From an uncultured Collinsella sp. (lineage in GTDB: Bacteria; Actinomycetota; Coriobacteriia; Coriobacteriales; Coriobacteriaceae), in NCBI GenBank assembly GCA_958354105.1, contig CATWVA010000001.1, positions 186,001 to 250,000 of the forward strand: DNA of 64,000 nucleotides, written 5' to 3'. This document shows, piece after piece, positions 26,432 to 35,741 of the stretch. The position numbers and the translations under genes were made by a program. Every line of letters begins with the position of its first letter. Within the stretch, counting starts at the first letter, position 1. Under the pieces are notes generated by a model that was given only the letters and a program-made list of their open reading frames with translations, was not told the origin of the DNA and ran no database searches.

Positions 26432-28390
26432 CTACGACAGGAAAATCCTCGTCCTGCCGCACGCGTCAACGGCGACCGGCAGACGTGTACCGTCACGCTC
26501 GACCAGATAGCGTACCCGCCGACGACGCAAGCAGTCGCGGCAACGGACCTGTCCCGTCGCATCGGTAGCGCAGACGCCCTCGGCGGTCAGCAGGCAGTGC
26601 TCGCACACCATAAGCTCGGGACGATCGGCGTCGACCGGACCCCAGACGCCGGGTTCAGCAGCCAGTTCGGCAATACGCTCCGCATCATTGCCGAGCAACT
26701 CGGCCGGCAAGTACACCCGCCCCGCACCGAGTTCGCGCAGCCAGGCAAGCGTGGCCCGATTCGCGCAGAACACCGGCGCCGCCACGTCAAACGTCACGCC
26801 CAGCTCGCGAGCGATCACCACCTGTCCTAGGTTGCGGCAGACGACGCGCCCGGCACGCTGTGTCAGTGAGCGGGTCCGGTCAGCGTCACCCGTGCGGCAC
26901 ACCTCGTCAAGCACCACAGCGGCGTCGGACAAATCGAGTTCTCCGCGCGGGTCGGCATCCATCAGCTGCCAAGCAAAAACCATGCGAGCGGGAGCCGTGC
27001 ACTCCACCAACTCCGTCGACGCACCGCCATCCACCGCAACGTCCTCAAAGGGCAGTACCTCAACGGCACGTGCAACGGGCGCAATCGCATCTGCCTCGGC
27101 CCGCATGCGCTCCAACACCGTTGCCGTTTGCCCCAGCACGCCGGCACTGCGAATCAGGTACACCTCGCAGCCCGCGTCCACCTTACGCTTGCAATGCACG
27201 ACGACGCGCTTCCCCGCTGCGGCATCCACCGGGCAGGGCACCTGCGGCCAGCGCTTGGGCACATCGGGACGCGCGTCGGCACCCGGATAGAACCGAATCT
27301 CGAGCGTGTCACCCGCCGCCACGGCGGCATCGAGCTCGACGGTCACTTCCTCGTGGCCAACGGCCACCAGGCGTCCCACGCGCACACCTTGGTTGATCGC
27401 ACGCTCAAAGCTCATAAGCTCGGCGCCCGAACGCCCCCGCAGATACGCGTCGGTAAACCCGCGGTTGAACGACCGGCCCAGCTCGCGTTCAAGCTCTTCC
27501 ACGGCACCGGGGTCCCACGCGCCGTCGCACAGCATATCGAGCGCCCGGCGCCACACCCGCACCACGTTAAAGACGTAGTCGGGATTCTTCATGCGCCCCT
27601 CGATCTTGAGCGACGCCACGCCGGCATCTACAAGCTCGGGCAGATGCGCAATACCCAGATAGTCGCGCGGGCACAGCAGGCGATCTCCCTCGACGGCGAC
27701 AACGCTCTGTCCCGCCTCGTCCACCAGGTCGTACGCCAGACGGCACGGCTGTGTGCATTCCCCGCGCATCGCCGAGCGCCCGCGTCTCAGGGCTGAGAAC
27801 TCACAAGCACCCGAGTAGCCAATGCAGATGGCCCCGTGGCAGAACACCTCGATAGGCACGCCCGTACCGCACAAGGAGGCAATCTCGTCGACCGTCAGCT
27901 CGCGTGCCGTCGTCACGCGTTCGACCCCCAGCTCATCGGCGGCAAGCCGCACGGCGCCTTCGCTATGAGCGCCCGCCTGCGTGGACAGGTGAATCTCGAC
28001 CCCGGGAATCGCCGCGCGCAGCGCGCAGGCCAACCCGGCATCGGCGACAATCAGAGCATCGGCGCCCAGCTCTAGTGCATGAGCTCCCAACGCCACCGCG
28101 TCGGACAACTCGTCGTCAAATACGAACACGTTGAGCGTTACGTACACACGCACGCCATGGGCATGCGCCACGGCGCAGCCGCGTGCAAACTCGTCGTCGG
28201 TAAAACCGTGCGCACTCACACGGGCGTTAAAGCCGCCCAACCCCGCATAGATGGCATCGGCACCCGCGGCGATGGCCGCAAGCATCTGGTCGAGCCCGCC
28301 CGCCGGCGCCAGCAGCTCGGGCAGCGCCGCACCGGCAGCATCCAATCCAGTCTCGTATTGTCCGCTCGGCCCCATCGTCCGAATCGCCAT
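26432..28390 (-). CDS. U32 family peptidase / hydroxylation protein
   Basis: 652-residue member of the U32 family, which in bacteria includes RlhA and TrhP, enzymes implicated in rRNA or tRNA hydroxylation, as well as collagenase-like proteases. Residues 28-330 carry the U32 core: ELLAPAGGLDQMLAAIAAGA, the signature EVFCHGAICIGYSGACEFS, ECTQPCRL and SLKIEGRMK. The C-terminal half is an accessory domain ending in a four-Cys cluster, CEHC and CRDC. The Cys of the family signature are consistent with an iron-sulfur or metal site. The ATG at 28390 has AAGGAG seven bases upstream; an extra upstream ATG is less likely. Function in protein degradation versus RNA hydroxylation cannot be decided here. 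Confidence 0.85.
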   Translation of the reverse strand: MAIRTMGPSGQYETGLDAAGAALPELLAPAGGLDQMLAAIAAGADAIYAGLGGFNARVSAHGFTDDEFARGCAVAHAHGVRVYVTLNVFVFDDELSDAVALGAHALELGADALIVADAGLACALRAAIPGVEIHLSTQAGAHSEGAVRLAADELGVERVTTARELTVDEIASLCGTGVPIEVFCHGAICIGYSGACEFSALRRGRSAMRGECTQPCRLAYDLVDEAGQSVVAVEGDRLLCPRDYLGIAHLPELVDAGVASLKIEGRMKNPDYVFNVVRVWRRALDMLCDGAWDPGAVEELERELGRSFNRGFTDAYLRGRSGAELMSFERAINQGVRVGRLVAVGHEEVTVELDAAVAAGDTLEIRFYPGADARPDVPKRWPQVPCPVDAAAGKRVVVHCKRKVDAGCEVYLIRSAGVLGQTATVLERMRAEADAIAPVARAVEVLPFEDVAVDGGASTELVECTAPARMVFAWQLMDADPRGELDLSDAAVVLDEVCRTGDADRTRSLTQRAGRVVCRNLGQVVIARELGVTFDVAAPVFCANRATLAWLRELGAGRVYLPAELLGNDAERIAELAAEPGVWGPVDADRPELMVCEHCLLTAEGVCATDATGQVRCRDCLRRRRVRYLVERDGTRLPVAVDACGRTRIFLS

Positions 28391-28552
28391 CGACAAACTC
28401 CTTACCAAGGTATGCATTCACTCTGAAAAATGCCGTCTTCCAGCATACACGAGGCCTCGCGCGCCCCGTTTGGTTTATCGTGTAATAACTTATGTCCATC
28501 CTGCCCCGACGGCACATCCACCGTCCGGCACGACATACCTGGAGGTCAATAT

Positions 28553-30781
28553 ATGGGTCCTCGCCAACGACAGGGACGCAGCCGTTCAAAGACGCATGCT
28601 CTGCCCATAATCCTGCTCTCGTTTTTGGGCTTTTTGCTTATCGCGGGCGTGGCATTTGGCATCGGCATGGTCGGCAACGTCAACCGCTGGCTGTCCGATC
28701 TGCCCGACTACACCGACGCCAACGCGTATCTGGTGAGCGAGCCCACCGAGATCGTCGACTGCAACGGCAACAAGATTGCGAGCTTCTACACGCAAAACCG
28801 CAAGTCTATCACCAAGGACGAGGTCTCCCCCTACGTGCTGCAGGGCACCGTTGACGTCGAGGACGAGCGCTTCTACGAGCACGGCGGTATCGACCTGTGG
28901 GGTATCGCGCGCGCTGCGGTGGCAACCCTCGGCGGCGGTCACGAAGGCGCCTCGACTATCACCCAGCAGCTGGTGCGCAACACCATCCTGCAGGAGGAGC
29001 AGTTCGACTCGACCATCGAGCGTAAGGTGCGCGAGGCTTACATCGCCGTCAAGATGGAGGATATGTACTCCAAAGACGAGATCCTCATGATGTACCTCAA
29101 CACCATCTATTACGGCCACGGCGCCTACGGTATCGAGGCCGCCGCCGAGACCTACCTATCCAAGAGCGCCGCCGACCTCACCCTGAGCGAAGCCGCGCTG
29201 TTGATCGGCCTTCCCAACTCGCCCTCGCAGTACGACCCCACGGTCAACCCCGACCTGGCGCTGTCCCGTCGCAACAAGGTCCTCGACAACATGTTGCGCC
29301 TGGGCCACATCACGCAGGAGGAGCACGATGCCGCACAGGCCGAGCCCATCACCCTCAACGTGACCGAGATTTCGGGCAGCGGCGTCGACGTATACTCGCA
29401 GCCCTACTTTGTCGCCTATGTTAAGCAGCTGCTGGAGCAGGAGTTCTCGACCGACGTGCTCTTTAAGGGCGGTCTGACCGTCAAGACCACCATCGATCCC
29501 ACGATGCAGCAGGTGGCAGAGAATGCCGTTCGCGAGCAGCTCGACACGCTCTCGCTCGACGGCCTGGACATGGGCATGGTCGTCGTCGACCCCAAGACCG
29601 GCTACATCAAGTGCATGGTGGGCGGCTACGACTACAACGCCGACGAGAACCACGTAAACCATGCCACGGCCAAGCGTCCCGTCGGCTCCACCTTTAAGGC
29701 CTTTACGCTGGCAACTGCCATCCAAAACGGCATGAACCCCAACGTCACCCTCAACTGCAACTCGCCGCTCAAGGCCAAGGGCACCACGACCGAGGTCCAA
29801 AACTACGCCAACCATAGCTATGGCAACATCACGCTTAAGCAGGCGACGGCATACTCCTCCAACACCGGCTACATCCAGGTGGCGGAAGCCGTCGGCAACA
29901 GCAAGATCATCTCGCTCGTCAAAAAGCTCGGCATCGATCCCGCCAAGGACAACATCGAGGACGTTCCCGTCATGACGCTCGGCACCGGCTCGATCTCGCC
30001 GCTCGAGATGGCCGCCGCCTACGCAACGTTTGCCAATGGCGGCTACTATCGCCAGCCGATCGCCATCACCGAGATTGACTCTCGTACCGGCTCGGTGCTG
30101 TACCAGCACACTGACAATCCCTCACAGGTGCTTACCGAGGGCGAGGCCGCCGCGGTCACCGATGTTCTGTCCGGCGTCATGCAGGGCGGCGGTACGGGCG
30201 CTGCCGGTGCCCTAAGCGTCAACCAGCCCTATGCCGGCAAGACGGGCACCACCGACAACACCACCAACCTGTGGTTCTGCGGCTATACCCCGCAGCTGGC
30301 GTGCGCCCTGTGGACCGGCTATTCCGCGGGCGAGATCCCCATCCAAAAGTACGGCACGGACCTGCTGGGCGACAGCACCAACCTGCCTGTCTTTAAGCGG
30401 TTTATGAACACCGTTCTGACCGGTACCGAGCGCGAGGAGTTTGCGACCGGAACGGCGCCCACCTACAAGAACAACAGCGTCTGGAAGTTCTACGGCACCA
30501 ACAACACCAAGAAGTCGGAGAACGACGACAAGGACAAGGACGAAGAGGAAGAGGAAACCACCACAACGACTACCACGACGACCACGACCACCGAGACCAC
30601 GGGCGGCGACACCACCGGCGGCACCGGTACGACCGGTGGCTCGACGGGTGGCTCCACTGGTGGTTCGACCGGCGGCGATGGCGGCACGCCTACGCCTACG
30701 CCTACGCCTACGCCTACGCCTACGCCTACGCCTACGCCCACTCCCGACCCCTCGCCCACGCCTGACGATACGGTCGGCTAA
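28553..30781 (+). CDS. Class A penicillin-binding protein (GT51 and transpeptidase)
   Basis: 742 residues. A membrane anchor (residues 19-41) precedes a GT51 glycosyltransferase domain with DVEDERFYEHGGID (catalytic Glu) and GASTITQQLVRN. The transpeptidase domain has VGSTFK (SxxK), SSN (SxN) and GKTGTTDN (KTG). It polymerises and crosslinks peptidoglycan outside the membrane. The C-terminal tail of about 110 residues is Asp/Glu-rich, then a run of 12 Thr, then Gly/Thr/Ser repeats and eight tandem Thr-Pro units encoded by ACGCCT repeats (30686-30733), likely a wall-spanning linker. The ATG at 28553 has TGGAGG upstream. A terminator follows the stop codon. Confidence 0.94.
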   Translation: MGPRQRQGRSRSKTHALPIILLSFLGFLLIAGVAFGIGMVGNVNRWLSDLPDYTDANAYLVSEPTEIVDCNGNKIASFYTQNRKSITKDEVSPYVLQGTVDVEDERFYEHGGIDLWGIARAAVATLGGGHEGASTITQQLVRNTILQEEQFDSTIERKVREAYIAVKMEDMYSKDEILMMYLNTIYYGHGAYGIEAAAETYLSKSAADLTLSEAALLIGLPNSPSQYDPTVNPDLALSRRNKVLDNMLRLGHITQEEHDAAQAEPITLNVTEISGSGVDVYSQPYFVAYVKQLLEQEFSTDVLFKGGLTVKTTIDPTMQQVAENAVREQLDTLSLDGLDMGMVVVDPKTGYIKCMVGGYDYNADENHVNHATAKRPVGSTFKAFTLATAIQNGMNPNVTLNCNSPLKAKGTTTEVQNYANHSYGNITLKQATAYSSNTGYIQVAEAVGNSKIISLVKKLGIDPAKDNIEDVPVMTLGTGSISPLEMAAAYATFANGGYYRQPIAITEIDSRTGSVLYQHTDNPSQVLTEGEAAAVTDVLSGVMQGGGTGAAGALSVNQPYAGKTGTTDNTTNLWFCGYTPQLACALWTGYSAGEIPIQKYGTDLLGDSTNLPVFKRFMNTVLTGTEREEFATGTAPTYKNNSVWKFYGTNNTKKSENDDKDKDEEEEETTTTTTTTTTTTETTGGDTTGGTGTTGGSTGGSTGGSTGGDGGTPTPTPTPTPTPTPTPTPTPDPSPTPDDTVG
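30686..30733 (+). repeat. Hexanucleotide microsatellite in the PBP tail
   Basis: Eight perfect ACGCCT units coding for eight Thr-Pro dipeptides, then one ACGCCC. Copy number could change by slippage without shifting the frame. Confidence 0.9.
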
Positions 30782-30803
30782 GAAGTACGCGACTAAAGCC
30801 AAC

Positions 30804-30842
30804 AAGGCCCCGAGCAGCTTATTGAACTGCTCGGGGCCTTTT
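30804..30842 (+). terminator. Intrinsic terminator after the penicillin-binding protein gene
   Basis: GGCCCCGAGCAG pairs with CTGCTCGGGGCC, followed by TTTTAG. A 12-bp stem with a 9-base loop, 26 bases after the stop. Confidence 0.9.
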
Positions 30843-30965
30843 AGTTTGAAGCGACCTGGTGGGCGGTCTTTATACCGGCAAACAAAAAGGGGTACCGACC
30901 AACGTCGATGCCCCTTACAAGCCACTATGTCAGCGCACACAATGCCGAGCGCACGACCCGCACAC

Positions 30966-31403
30966 CTACTTGCGAGAATTGCTCAACTTATTGATCAGCG
31001 CCTCGAGACGCTCGCCGTCCTCGGCCGTCTGGGCAATAACCAAAATCGTATCGTTGCCGGCAAGCGAGCCAAGCACATCGGGTAACTCTGCCGCATCAAC
31101 GGCGGCGGCGATGCCGGAAGCCGTGCCAGGCTGAGCCTTGATCATAACCAGATTATCAGTACGCAGAACGCCCGTTACGAGCTCGGAAACCATACGCTGC
31201 AGGTGCAGGTCCTCTGCCAGAACATAGATGCCCTCAGGGAGCTTACGCAGCCCCATATCGGCAATATCGCGAGAGACAGTCGCCTGCGTGCAATCAAAGC
31301 CCATAGCACGGAGCTCATCGACCAGCACGCGCTGCGTGCGGACATCCTTATTGCGCACAATATCTCTAATGGCATCCTGGCGCCCATTGCGTTTTTTAGC
31401 CAT
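30966..31403 (-). CDS. argR: Arginine repressor ArgR
   Basis: 145-residue arginine-sensing regulator that represses arginine biosynthesis and may activate catabolism. The N-terminal half holds a winged helix with TQATVSRDIADMGLRKL (recognition helix); the C-terminal half holds the arginine-binding, hexamer-forming part with AQPGTASGIAAAVDAAELPD and AGNDTILVIAQT. The ATG at 31403 has GAGAGGG upstream; a longer reading to 31436 lacks a start signal. CAATCAGTGATTG, a 13-base palindrome 30-45 bases upstream of the start, could be an autoregulatory site. The carbamoyltransferase-like ygeW gene is in the same window but not adjacent. Confidence 0.93.
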   Translation of the reverse strand: MAKKRNGRQDAIRDIVRNKDVRTQRVLVDELRAMGFDCTQATVSRDIADMGLRKLPEGIYVLAEDLHLQRMVSELVTGVLRTDNLVMIKAQPGTASGIAAAVDAAELPDVLGSLAGNDTILVIAQTAEDGERLEALINKLSNSRK

Positions 31404-31535
31404 ACAAACCCTCTCTCCAAAAGATGGCGGAGACAATCAATCAGTGATTGAATAGTTTAACGCTATTTGAAGGCTTTTGTGTATAAGAACGCATTTCGAA
31501 ACAATTCTATGCAAGTTTGTTTCGTAATGAGCCGT

Positions 31536-32576
31536 TTAGGCGGTTTTTGCGCCCGTCCGGTTAAGAAAAGCTGCCAGATGCGTACACATCACGCAGCGCG
31601 CGGGCTTGGCGCTGGCGATCGGCCCAAACAACAGACCGAGTCCCCGATGGTTATCCTTGAGCGCGGCGACCATCTGACGGGTTCGAGGCGCCTCGAGCAT
31701 ATCACGCATGCGGGCGGAACGCTCGATTGACGACACCCCATGCGGGCTCAGACACAAATTCTCGATGCAGGCGACCAGTCCGGCAAAGTAGAACTTTTGG
31801 CTTGCCAGCTTGAGCCGACCACCGCTATCTGCTTCCGAGAGTGAGTCCGCAAGCTCGTCGAGCGCTCGAGTGTCATCGGATATCCTGGCATACATGGTGG
31901 GATCAAAGGCATCTGTAAGCTTAGGTGCCGCCGCGTGGAAACAAGCGTCGCCGCAGCCGGACACGAATCGTGCCTGCGAGAGCGCATAAGCCATAAACTC
32001 AACCGTACGGTACGCCTTGCCGCGCGACAGGCATGCCTCAAACAGCGGACGGCTATACATCACGCCAGAGGTCTGAGCGACTAGGCCGCCCAAAATCAAC
32101 TGGGGCAGCCCAGTCACCATAGAAGACTCGTCTTCTATGGCAATAGAGGCAGCATCCAAGACGCGCGAATGACGCTCGCGATGCGCATCGTATCGATCGA
32201 GCGACACCGAGGGGAGCACAATGTCTGCCGCAGTATCGCACGCGATATCGACCATCTTGGAAAGGGCCTGCGGAGCAAACCACTCATCGGCGTTCATGGC
32301 GATGATTTGAGAGCCGCGCGAGGCATCAAAACCGGCACGAAGACAAGCGCCGCGCTTCGCGTCCTCGACGTCAATCAAATCAATATGGATGTCCCTGTCG
32401 GCAGCAACTTGAAGCGAATGGCGCACACCGGGCGCAGCATCGCGGCAGACAACGACAATCTGCAAATCGTAGAGGTCTTGGTTCTGGATACTCTCGAGCG
32501 CACGCATCGCATAGCTGGGCGAACCTTCTACCACAAGGATCACCGAAAGTCGCGGATGCGAACCACGTCGAACCAA
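31536..32576 (-). CDS. Family 2-like glycosyltransferase
   Basis: 346 residues. Residues 8-110 look like a GT-A nucleotide-sugar fold: LSVILVVEGSPSYAMRALES, then QDLYDLQIVVVCRDAA and IIAMNADEWFAP in place of the usual DxD segment. No membrane segment is visible, so it is probably cytosolic. The remaining 200 residues match no pattern that I recognise. The start is a TTG at 32576 with GAGAGGA upstream; no nearby ATG fits. The missing canonical DxD motif (here NAD) means either a divergent enzyme or a non-catalytic relative. It lies between argR and truA with no operon partner. Confidence 0.55.
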   Translation of the reverse strand: MVRRGSHPRLSVILVVEGSPSYAMRALESIQNQDLYDLQIVVVCRDAAPGVRHSLQVAADRDIHIDLIDVEDAKRGACLRAGFDASRGSQIIAMNADEWFAPQALSKMVDIACDTAADIVLPSVSLDRYDAHRERHSRVLDAASIAIEDESSMVTGLPQLILGGLVAQTSGVMYSRPLFEACLSRGKAYRTVEFMAYALSQARFVSGCGDACFHAAAPKLTDAFDPTMYARISDDTRALDELADSLSEADSGGRLKLASQKFYFAGLVACIENLCLSPHGVSSIERSARMRDMLEAPRTRQMVAALKDNHRGLGLLFGPIASAKPARCVMCTHLAAFLNRTGAKTA

Positions 32577-32737
32577 ATTATCCGTCCTCTCGACAGCAAT
32601 GAATCAAACCGTGGTTCATGGTACACCCCGGCAATAAAAGCAATGAGACACCGGTTGCATTGCACGCCAAGAACAGATGTTGCACACGCGCAGCCCACAG
32701 ATGACAGGTGTCGACGCACGACACGTCGAGCCCTCCC

Positions 32738-33562
32738 CTAGTCGAGCACGACAAGCTCGGCGGGATCGTAATCCACGCCCATAAACGCAAGGCCGCAGGC
32801 AGGAGCCGTGGGGCCCGCAGCGGTACGGTCGCAAGCATCGATAACCTCGCGCATCCACTCGGGTTCACGGCGATGCATGCCAATCTCGACAAGCGTGCCC
32901 ACGATCGTACGGACCATCGAATGCAGAAACGCATTGCCCTCGATGGTAAACGTCAGGATGTCCTCGCCAAACGCAACCTCATGGCCAAATTCGGCACGCA
33001 TCACGCAGCGATGCGTGGGTTTGCCAACGGCCGAGGCAACCTTGCAAAAGCTTTTAAAGTCCTGCTCGCCCAGCAGCGCGGGGCAGGCAGAAGACATAGC
33101 CTCAACATCCAAGGGATAGCGATGCCACCACACGGCACCGCGGGACAGCACGGGGCGCGCATCGCGATCGGCAATACGGTATGTATACGTACGGGAATGC
33201 GCGTCAAAGCGTGCAGAAAAGCCTTTACGGGCCCTGTAGACCTCGTTTATGGCGATATCTTTGGGCAGCAGGGCATCCATGGCCCGCAGCCACCTACGGC
33301 GCGTCAGAGCGAGCTCAGCGTCCGTAACGGGCACGCTGATGTACTGAGCCACGGCATGCACGCCGGCATCGGTACGCCCCGCGCACGTCAGATCGATCGG
33401 GCGGCGAAGCAGCGTCTCGATGGCTCGACGTAGCTCACCAGCAACCGTCGTCTGTCCCGGCTGCTCGGCAAATCCGCTATACGACGAGCCATCATAGGCC
33501 ACACGAAATACGAGTGTGGCGTCAAGCTCGGAAATCGAATTGAAATCAGACGGCGCAGTCAT
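32738..33562 (-). CDS. truA: tRNA pseudouridine synthase A
   Basis: 274-residue enzyme forming pseudouridine at positions 38-40 of tRNA. The catalytic Asp is in CAGRTDAGVHA; FRVAYDGSSYSGFAEQPGQ and NAFLHSMVRTIVGTL are further family segments. The ATG at 33562 (MTAPSDFNSIS) has GGGAG five bases upstream; an ATG five codons earlier is less likely. truA follows rplQ on the same strand, a common arrangement downstream of the alpha operon, but a terminator stands between them here. Confidence 0.95.
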   Translation of the reverse strand: MTAPSDFNSISELDATLVFRVAYDGSSYSGFAEQPGQTTVAGELRRAIETLLRRPIDLTCAGRTDAGVHAVAQYISVPVTDAELALTRRRWLRAMDALLPKDIAINEVYRARKGFSARFDAHSRTYTYRIADRDARPVLSRGAVWWHRYPLDVEAMSSACPALLGEQDFKSFCKVASAVGKPTHRCVMRAEFGHEVAFGEDILTFTIEGNAFLHSMVRTIVGTLVEIGMHRREPEWMREVIDACDRTAAGPTAPACGLAFMGVDYDPAELVVLD

Positions 33563-33600
33563 GGGCGCTCCCAACAAACAAGCAACGGTATCGCGACAAA

Positions 33601-33628
33601 AAAGAGGGGTACGCGAACGTACCCCTCG
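33601..33628 (-). terminator. Intrinsic terminator after rplQ
   Basis: GAGGGGTACG pairs with CGTACCCCTC, loop of about 5, followed leftwards by TTTTTTG. It closes the long spc/alpha transcript. Confidence 0.9.
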
Positions 33629-33653
33629 AATATAGCCTATGCAGACGGAAAGT

Positions 33654-34121
33654 CTACTCAGCGGTCTCCTCAGCAGGAGCTTCCTCGACGGCCTCGACCT
33701 TCTTGGGAGCAGCGGCCTTCTTGGGGGCCGGAGCAGCCTTCTTGGCCTTAGGCGTGCAAGGCTCGGTGACGAGCTCCATGATAACGATGGGAGCGTTGTC
33801 GCCCTTGCGGTTGCCGAGCTTCATGATGCGGGTGTAACCGCCGTTGCGGTCCTGCCACATGCCCTGGGCAGCCTTGTCGAAGATCTCGGCAACGAGCTGC
33901 TTATCGCCGAGCTTGGCGATAGCCAGACGACGAGAGTGCAGGTCGCCTTTCTTGGCCCAAGTGATGATCGGGTCGACGACCGAACGCAGCGCCTTAGCGC
34001 GGGTCTCGGTGGTCTTGATGCGGTCGTTCTCGAAGAGGGCCTTAGCAAGGCTCTTCTTCATGGCCTTGGTGTGGCTCGCATCGGTGCCGAGCTTCAGGCC
34101 CTTCTTAACGTTGTGACGCAT
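33654..34121 (-). CDS. rplQ: Large ribosomal subunit protein bL17 with Ala/Lys/Pro tail
   Basis: 155 residues. Residues 1-118 are the L17 core: MRHNVKKGLKLGTDASHTKA, TRAKALRSVVDPIITWAKKGDL and NRKGDNAPIVIMELV. L17 usually has about 120 residues; the last 37 here are Lys/Ala/Pro/Glu-rich (KKAAPAPKKAAAPKK), comparable to the tail on L31. The protein lines the polypeptide exit tunnel on the 50S subunit. It is the last gene of the alpha operon, 30 bp after rpoA. Confidence 0.95.
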   Translation of the reverse strand: MRHNVKKGLKLGTDASHTKAMKKSLAKALFENDRIKTTETRAKALRSVVDPIITWAKKGDLHSRRLAIAKLGDKQLVAEIFDKAAQGMWQDRNGGYTRIMKLGNRKGDNAPIVIMELVTEPCTPKAKKAAPAPKKAAAPKKVEAVEEAPAEETAE

Positions 34122-34151
34122 GGTCTAGTTTCTCCTCAAATATGCGAAGCA

Positions 34152-35093
34152 TTAAGCCTTCAGGCTCAGGCCCATGGACTCAAGCTTGTCCTTCACTTCC
34201 TCGATCGACTTAACACCGAAGTTACGGATGTTGAGCAGATCGTTCTCCGAGAACTCAACGAGCTGACGGACCGAGTGAATGCTGGCGCGCTTAAGGCAGT
34301 TGTAGGAACGGACAGAAAGGTCCAGATCCTCGATCTGCTTGTCCAGCTCGGCGTTGTCGTTGGTGACCTCGGGAGCGAAGATCGAAGCCTCCTCCTCGAC
34401 CTCGGGGGTCTCGGCAAGGTTCATAAAGGCAGCCATATGCTGGTTGATGATATTGGCAGCCTGGACCACGGCGTCGCGCGGAGCGATGGAGCCGTTGGTC
34501 TCGATCTCGAGGACAAGGCGGTCGTAGTCGGTGTGCTGACCGACACGGCAAGCCTCAACGAGCTTGGCGCAACGGGACACCGGCGAGTACAGCGAGTCGA
34601 CGTGGATCACACCGATGGGATCGTTGTCGCGCTTGTTAGCCTCGCCAGAGACATAGCCGCGGCCATAGCCGATGCGCATGCTCATGGTGAGATGGCCGCC
34701 CTCGGTGAGCGTAGCGATGTGCTGCTCGGGGTTGACCAGCTCAAACTCGGACGGAATAAAGAAGTCCGCACCGGTGACCTCGCAGGGGCCGTCAACCGAG
34801 ATGGTGGCGGTCGCCTCGTCGGTCGTGCCGAGAGCCCTGAAGACAAGACCCTTGACATTCAGGACGATGTCGGTGACATCCTCGACCATGTTAGGGATGG
34901 TCATGAACTCGTGCTGTGCACCATCGATCTGAATAGCCTCGACGGCGGCACCCTCGAGCGAGGACAGAAGTACGCGACGAAGGGAGTTACCCAGCGTATC
35001 GCCGTAGCCACGCTCGAGCGGCTCGACGGAGACACGAGCAGACGTCTCGTTGATCTCTTCGACCTGAACCTGAGGCCTAATGAATTCTGACAT
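34152..35093 (-). CDS. rpoA: RNA polymerase subunit alpha
   Basis: 313-residue alpha subunit. The N-terminal domain (to about 230) has EPLERGYGDTLGNSLRRVLL, which begins the dimerisation and assembly region. The C-terminal domain (about 250-313) has RSYNCLKRASIHSVRQLVEF and NFGVKSIEEVKDKLESMGL, the DNA- and activator-binding helix-hairpin-helix. Normal length. Sits between rpsD and rplQ as in most bacteria. The start ATG is followed by MSEFIRPQVQVEEINE. Confidence 0.97.
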   Translation of the reverse strand: MSEFIRPQVQVEEINETSARVSVEPLERGYGDTLGNSLRRVLLSSLEGAAVEAIQIDGAQHEFMTIPNMVEDVTDIVLNVKGLVFRALGTTDEATATISVDGPCEVTGADFFIPSEFELVNPEQHIATLTEGGHLTMSMRIGYGRGYVSGEANKRDNDPIGVIHVDSLYSPVSRCAKLVEACRVGQHTDYDRLVLEIETNGSIAPRDAVVQAANIINQHMAAFMNLAETPEVEEEASIFAPEVTNDNAELDKQIEDLDLSVRSYNCLKRASIHSVRQLVEFSENDLLNIRNFGVKSIEEVKDKLESMGLSLKA

Positions 35094-35125
35094 GTATTAC
35101 CTCCAGCCTCAGCAGCCCGGATGGA

Positions 35126-35722
35126 CTACTTAGAGTAGAGCTCGACGATGAGCTGCTCGTTGATATCACCGCTGATCTGCTCACGCGTCGGCAGAGCGAG
35201 CACGTTACCAGACAGCTTCTCGATATCGACCTCGAGCCAGCCAGGGACCTCAAAGCGCTCGGAGGAAATCAGAGCCTCCTTGATGGGGAGGAGGTCACGG
35301 AACTTCTCGCCGACAGCGACGACGTCGCCGGCCTTGACGCGGTAGGACGGGATGTCCACGCGCTTGCCGTTCACGGTGAAGTGACCGTGACGGACGGACT
35401 GACGAGCCTCTTTGCGGGTGCGGGCGAAGCCAAGACGGAAGACGACGTTGTCGAGGCGAGACTCAAGGATGATCATGAGGTTCTCACCGGTGACGCCGTT
35501 CATCTTGCGGGCCTTGTTGAAGTAGCCGTGGAACTGCTTCTCCAGAACGCCATAGATGAACTTGACCTTCTGCTTCTCGCGCAGCTGCATGCCGTACTCA
35601 GATTCCTTGCGACGGCGCTTGGGCTGACGGATAGATTCCTTCTTGCTGCTGTAACCGAGCTCAGCGGGATCGATCCCGAGCTGACGGCAGCGCTTAAGAA
35701 CAGGAGTCCTGTCGATTGCCAT
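35126..35722 (-). CDS. rpsD: Small ribosomal subunit protein uS4
   Basis: 198-residue S4, a primary 16S-binding protein and often the autoregulator of the alpha operon. The S4 domain segment SRLDNVVFRLGFARTRKEAR and VRHGHFTVNGKRVDIPSYRV is present. The N-terminus (DRTPVLKRCRQLGIDP) lacks the Cys zinc cluster seen in some versions, so this is the zinc-free type. It lies between rpsK and rpoA; spacing 19 and 32 bp. Confidence 0.97.
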   Translation of the reverse strand: MAIDRTPVLKRCRQLGIDPAELGYSSKKESIRQPKRRRKESEYGMQLREKQKVKFIYGVLEKQFHGYFNKARKMNGVTGENLMIILESRLDNVVFRLGFARTRKEARQSVRHGHFTVNGKRVDIPSYRVKAGDVVAVGEKFRDLLPIKEALISSERFEVPGWLEVDIEKLSGNVLALPTREQISGDINEQLIVELYSK

Positions 35723-35741
35723 ATTGATACGATCCTTTCAG

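Noticed and set aside
31440..31500. Clear ARG boxes upstream of argR
   Set aside because: Palindromic and AT-rich sequence is present but the match to the ArgR consensus is weak.
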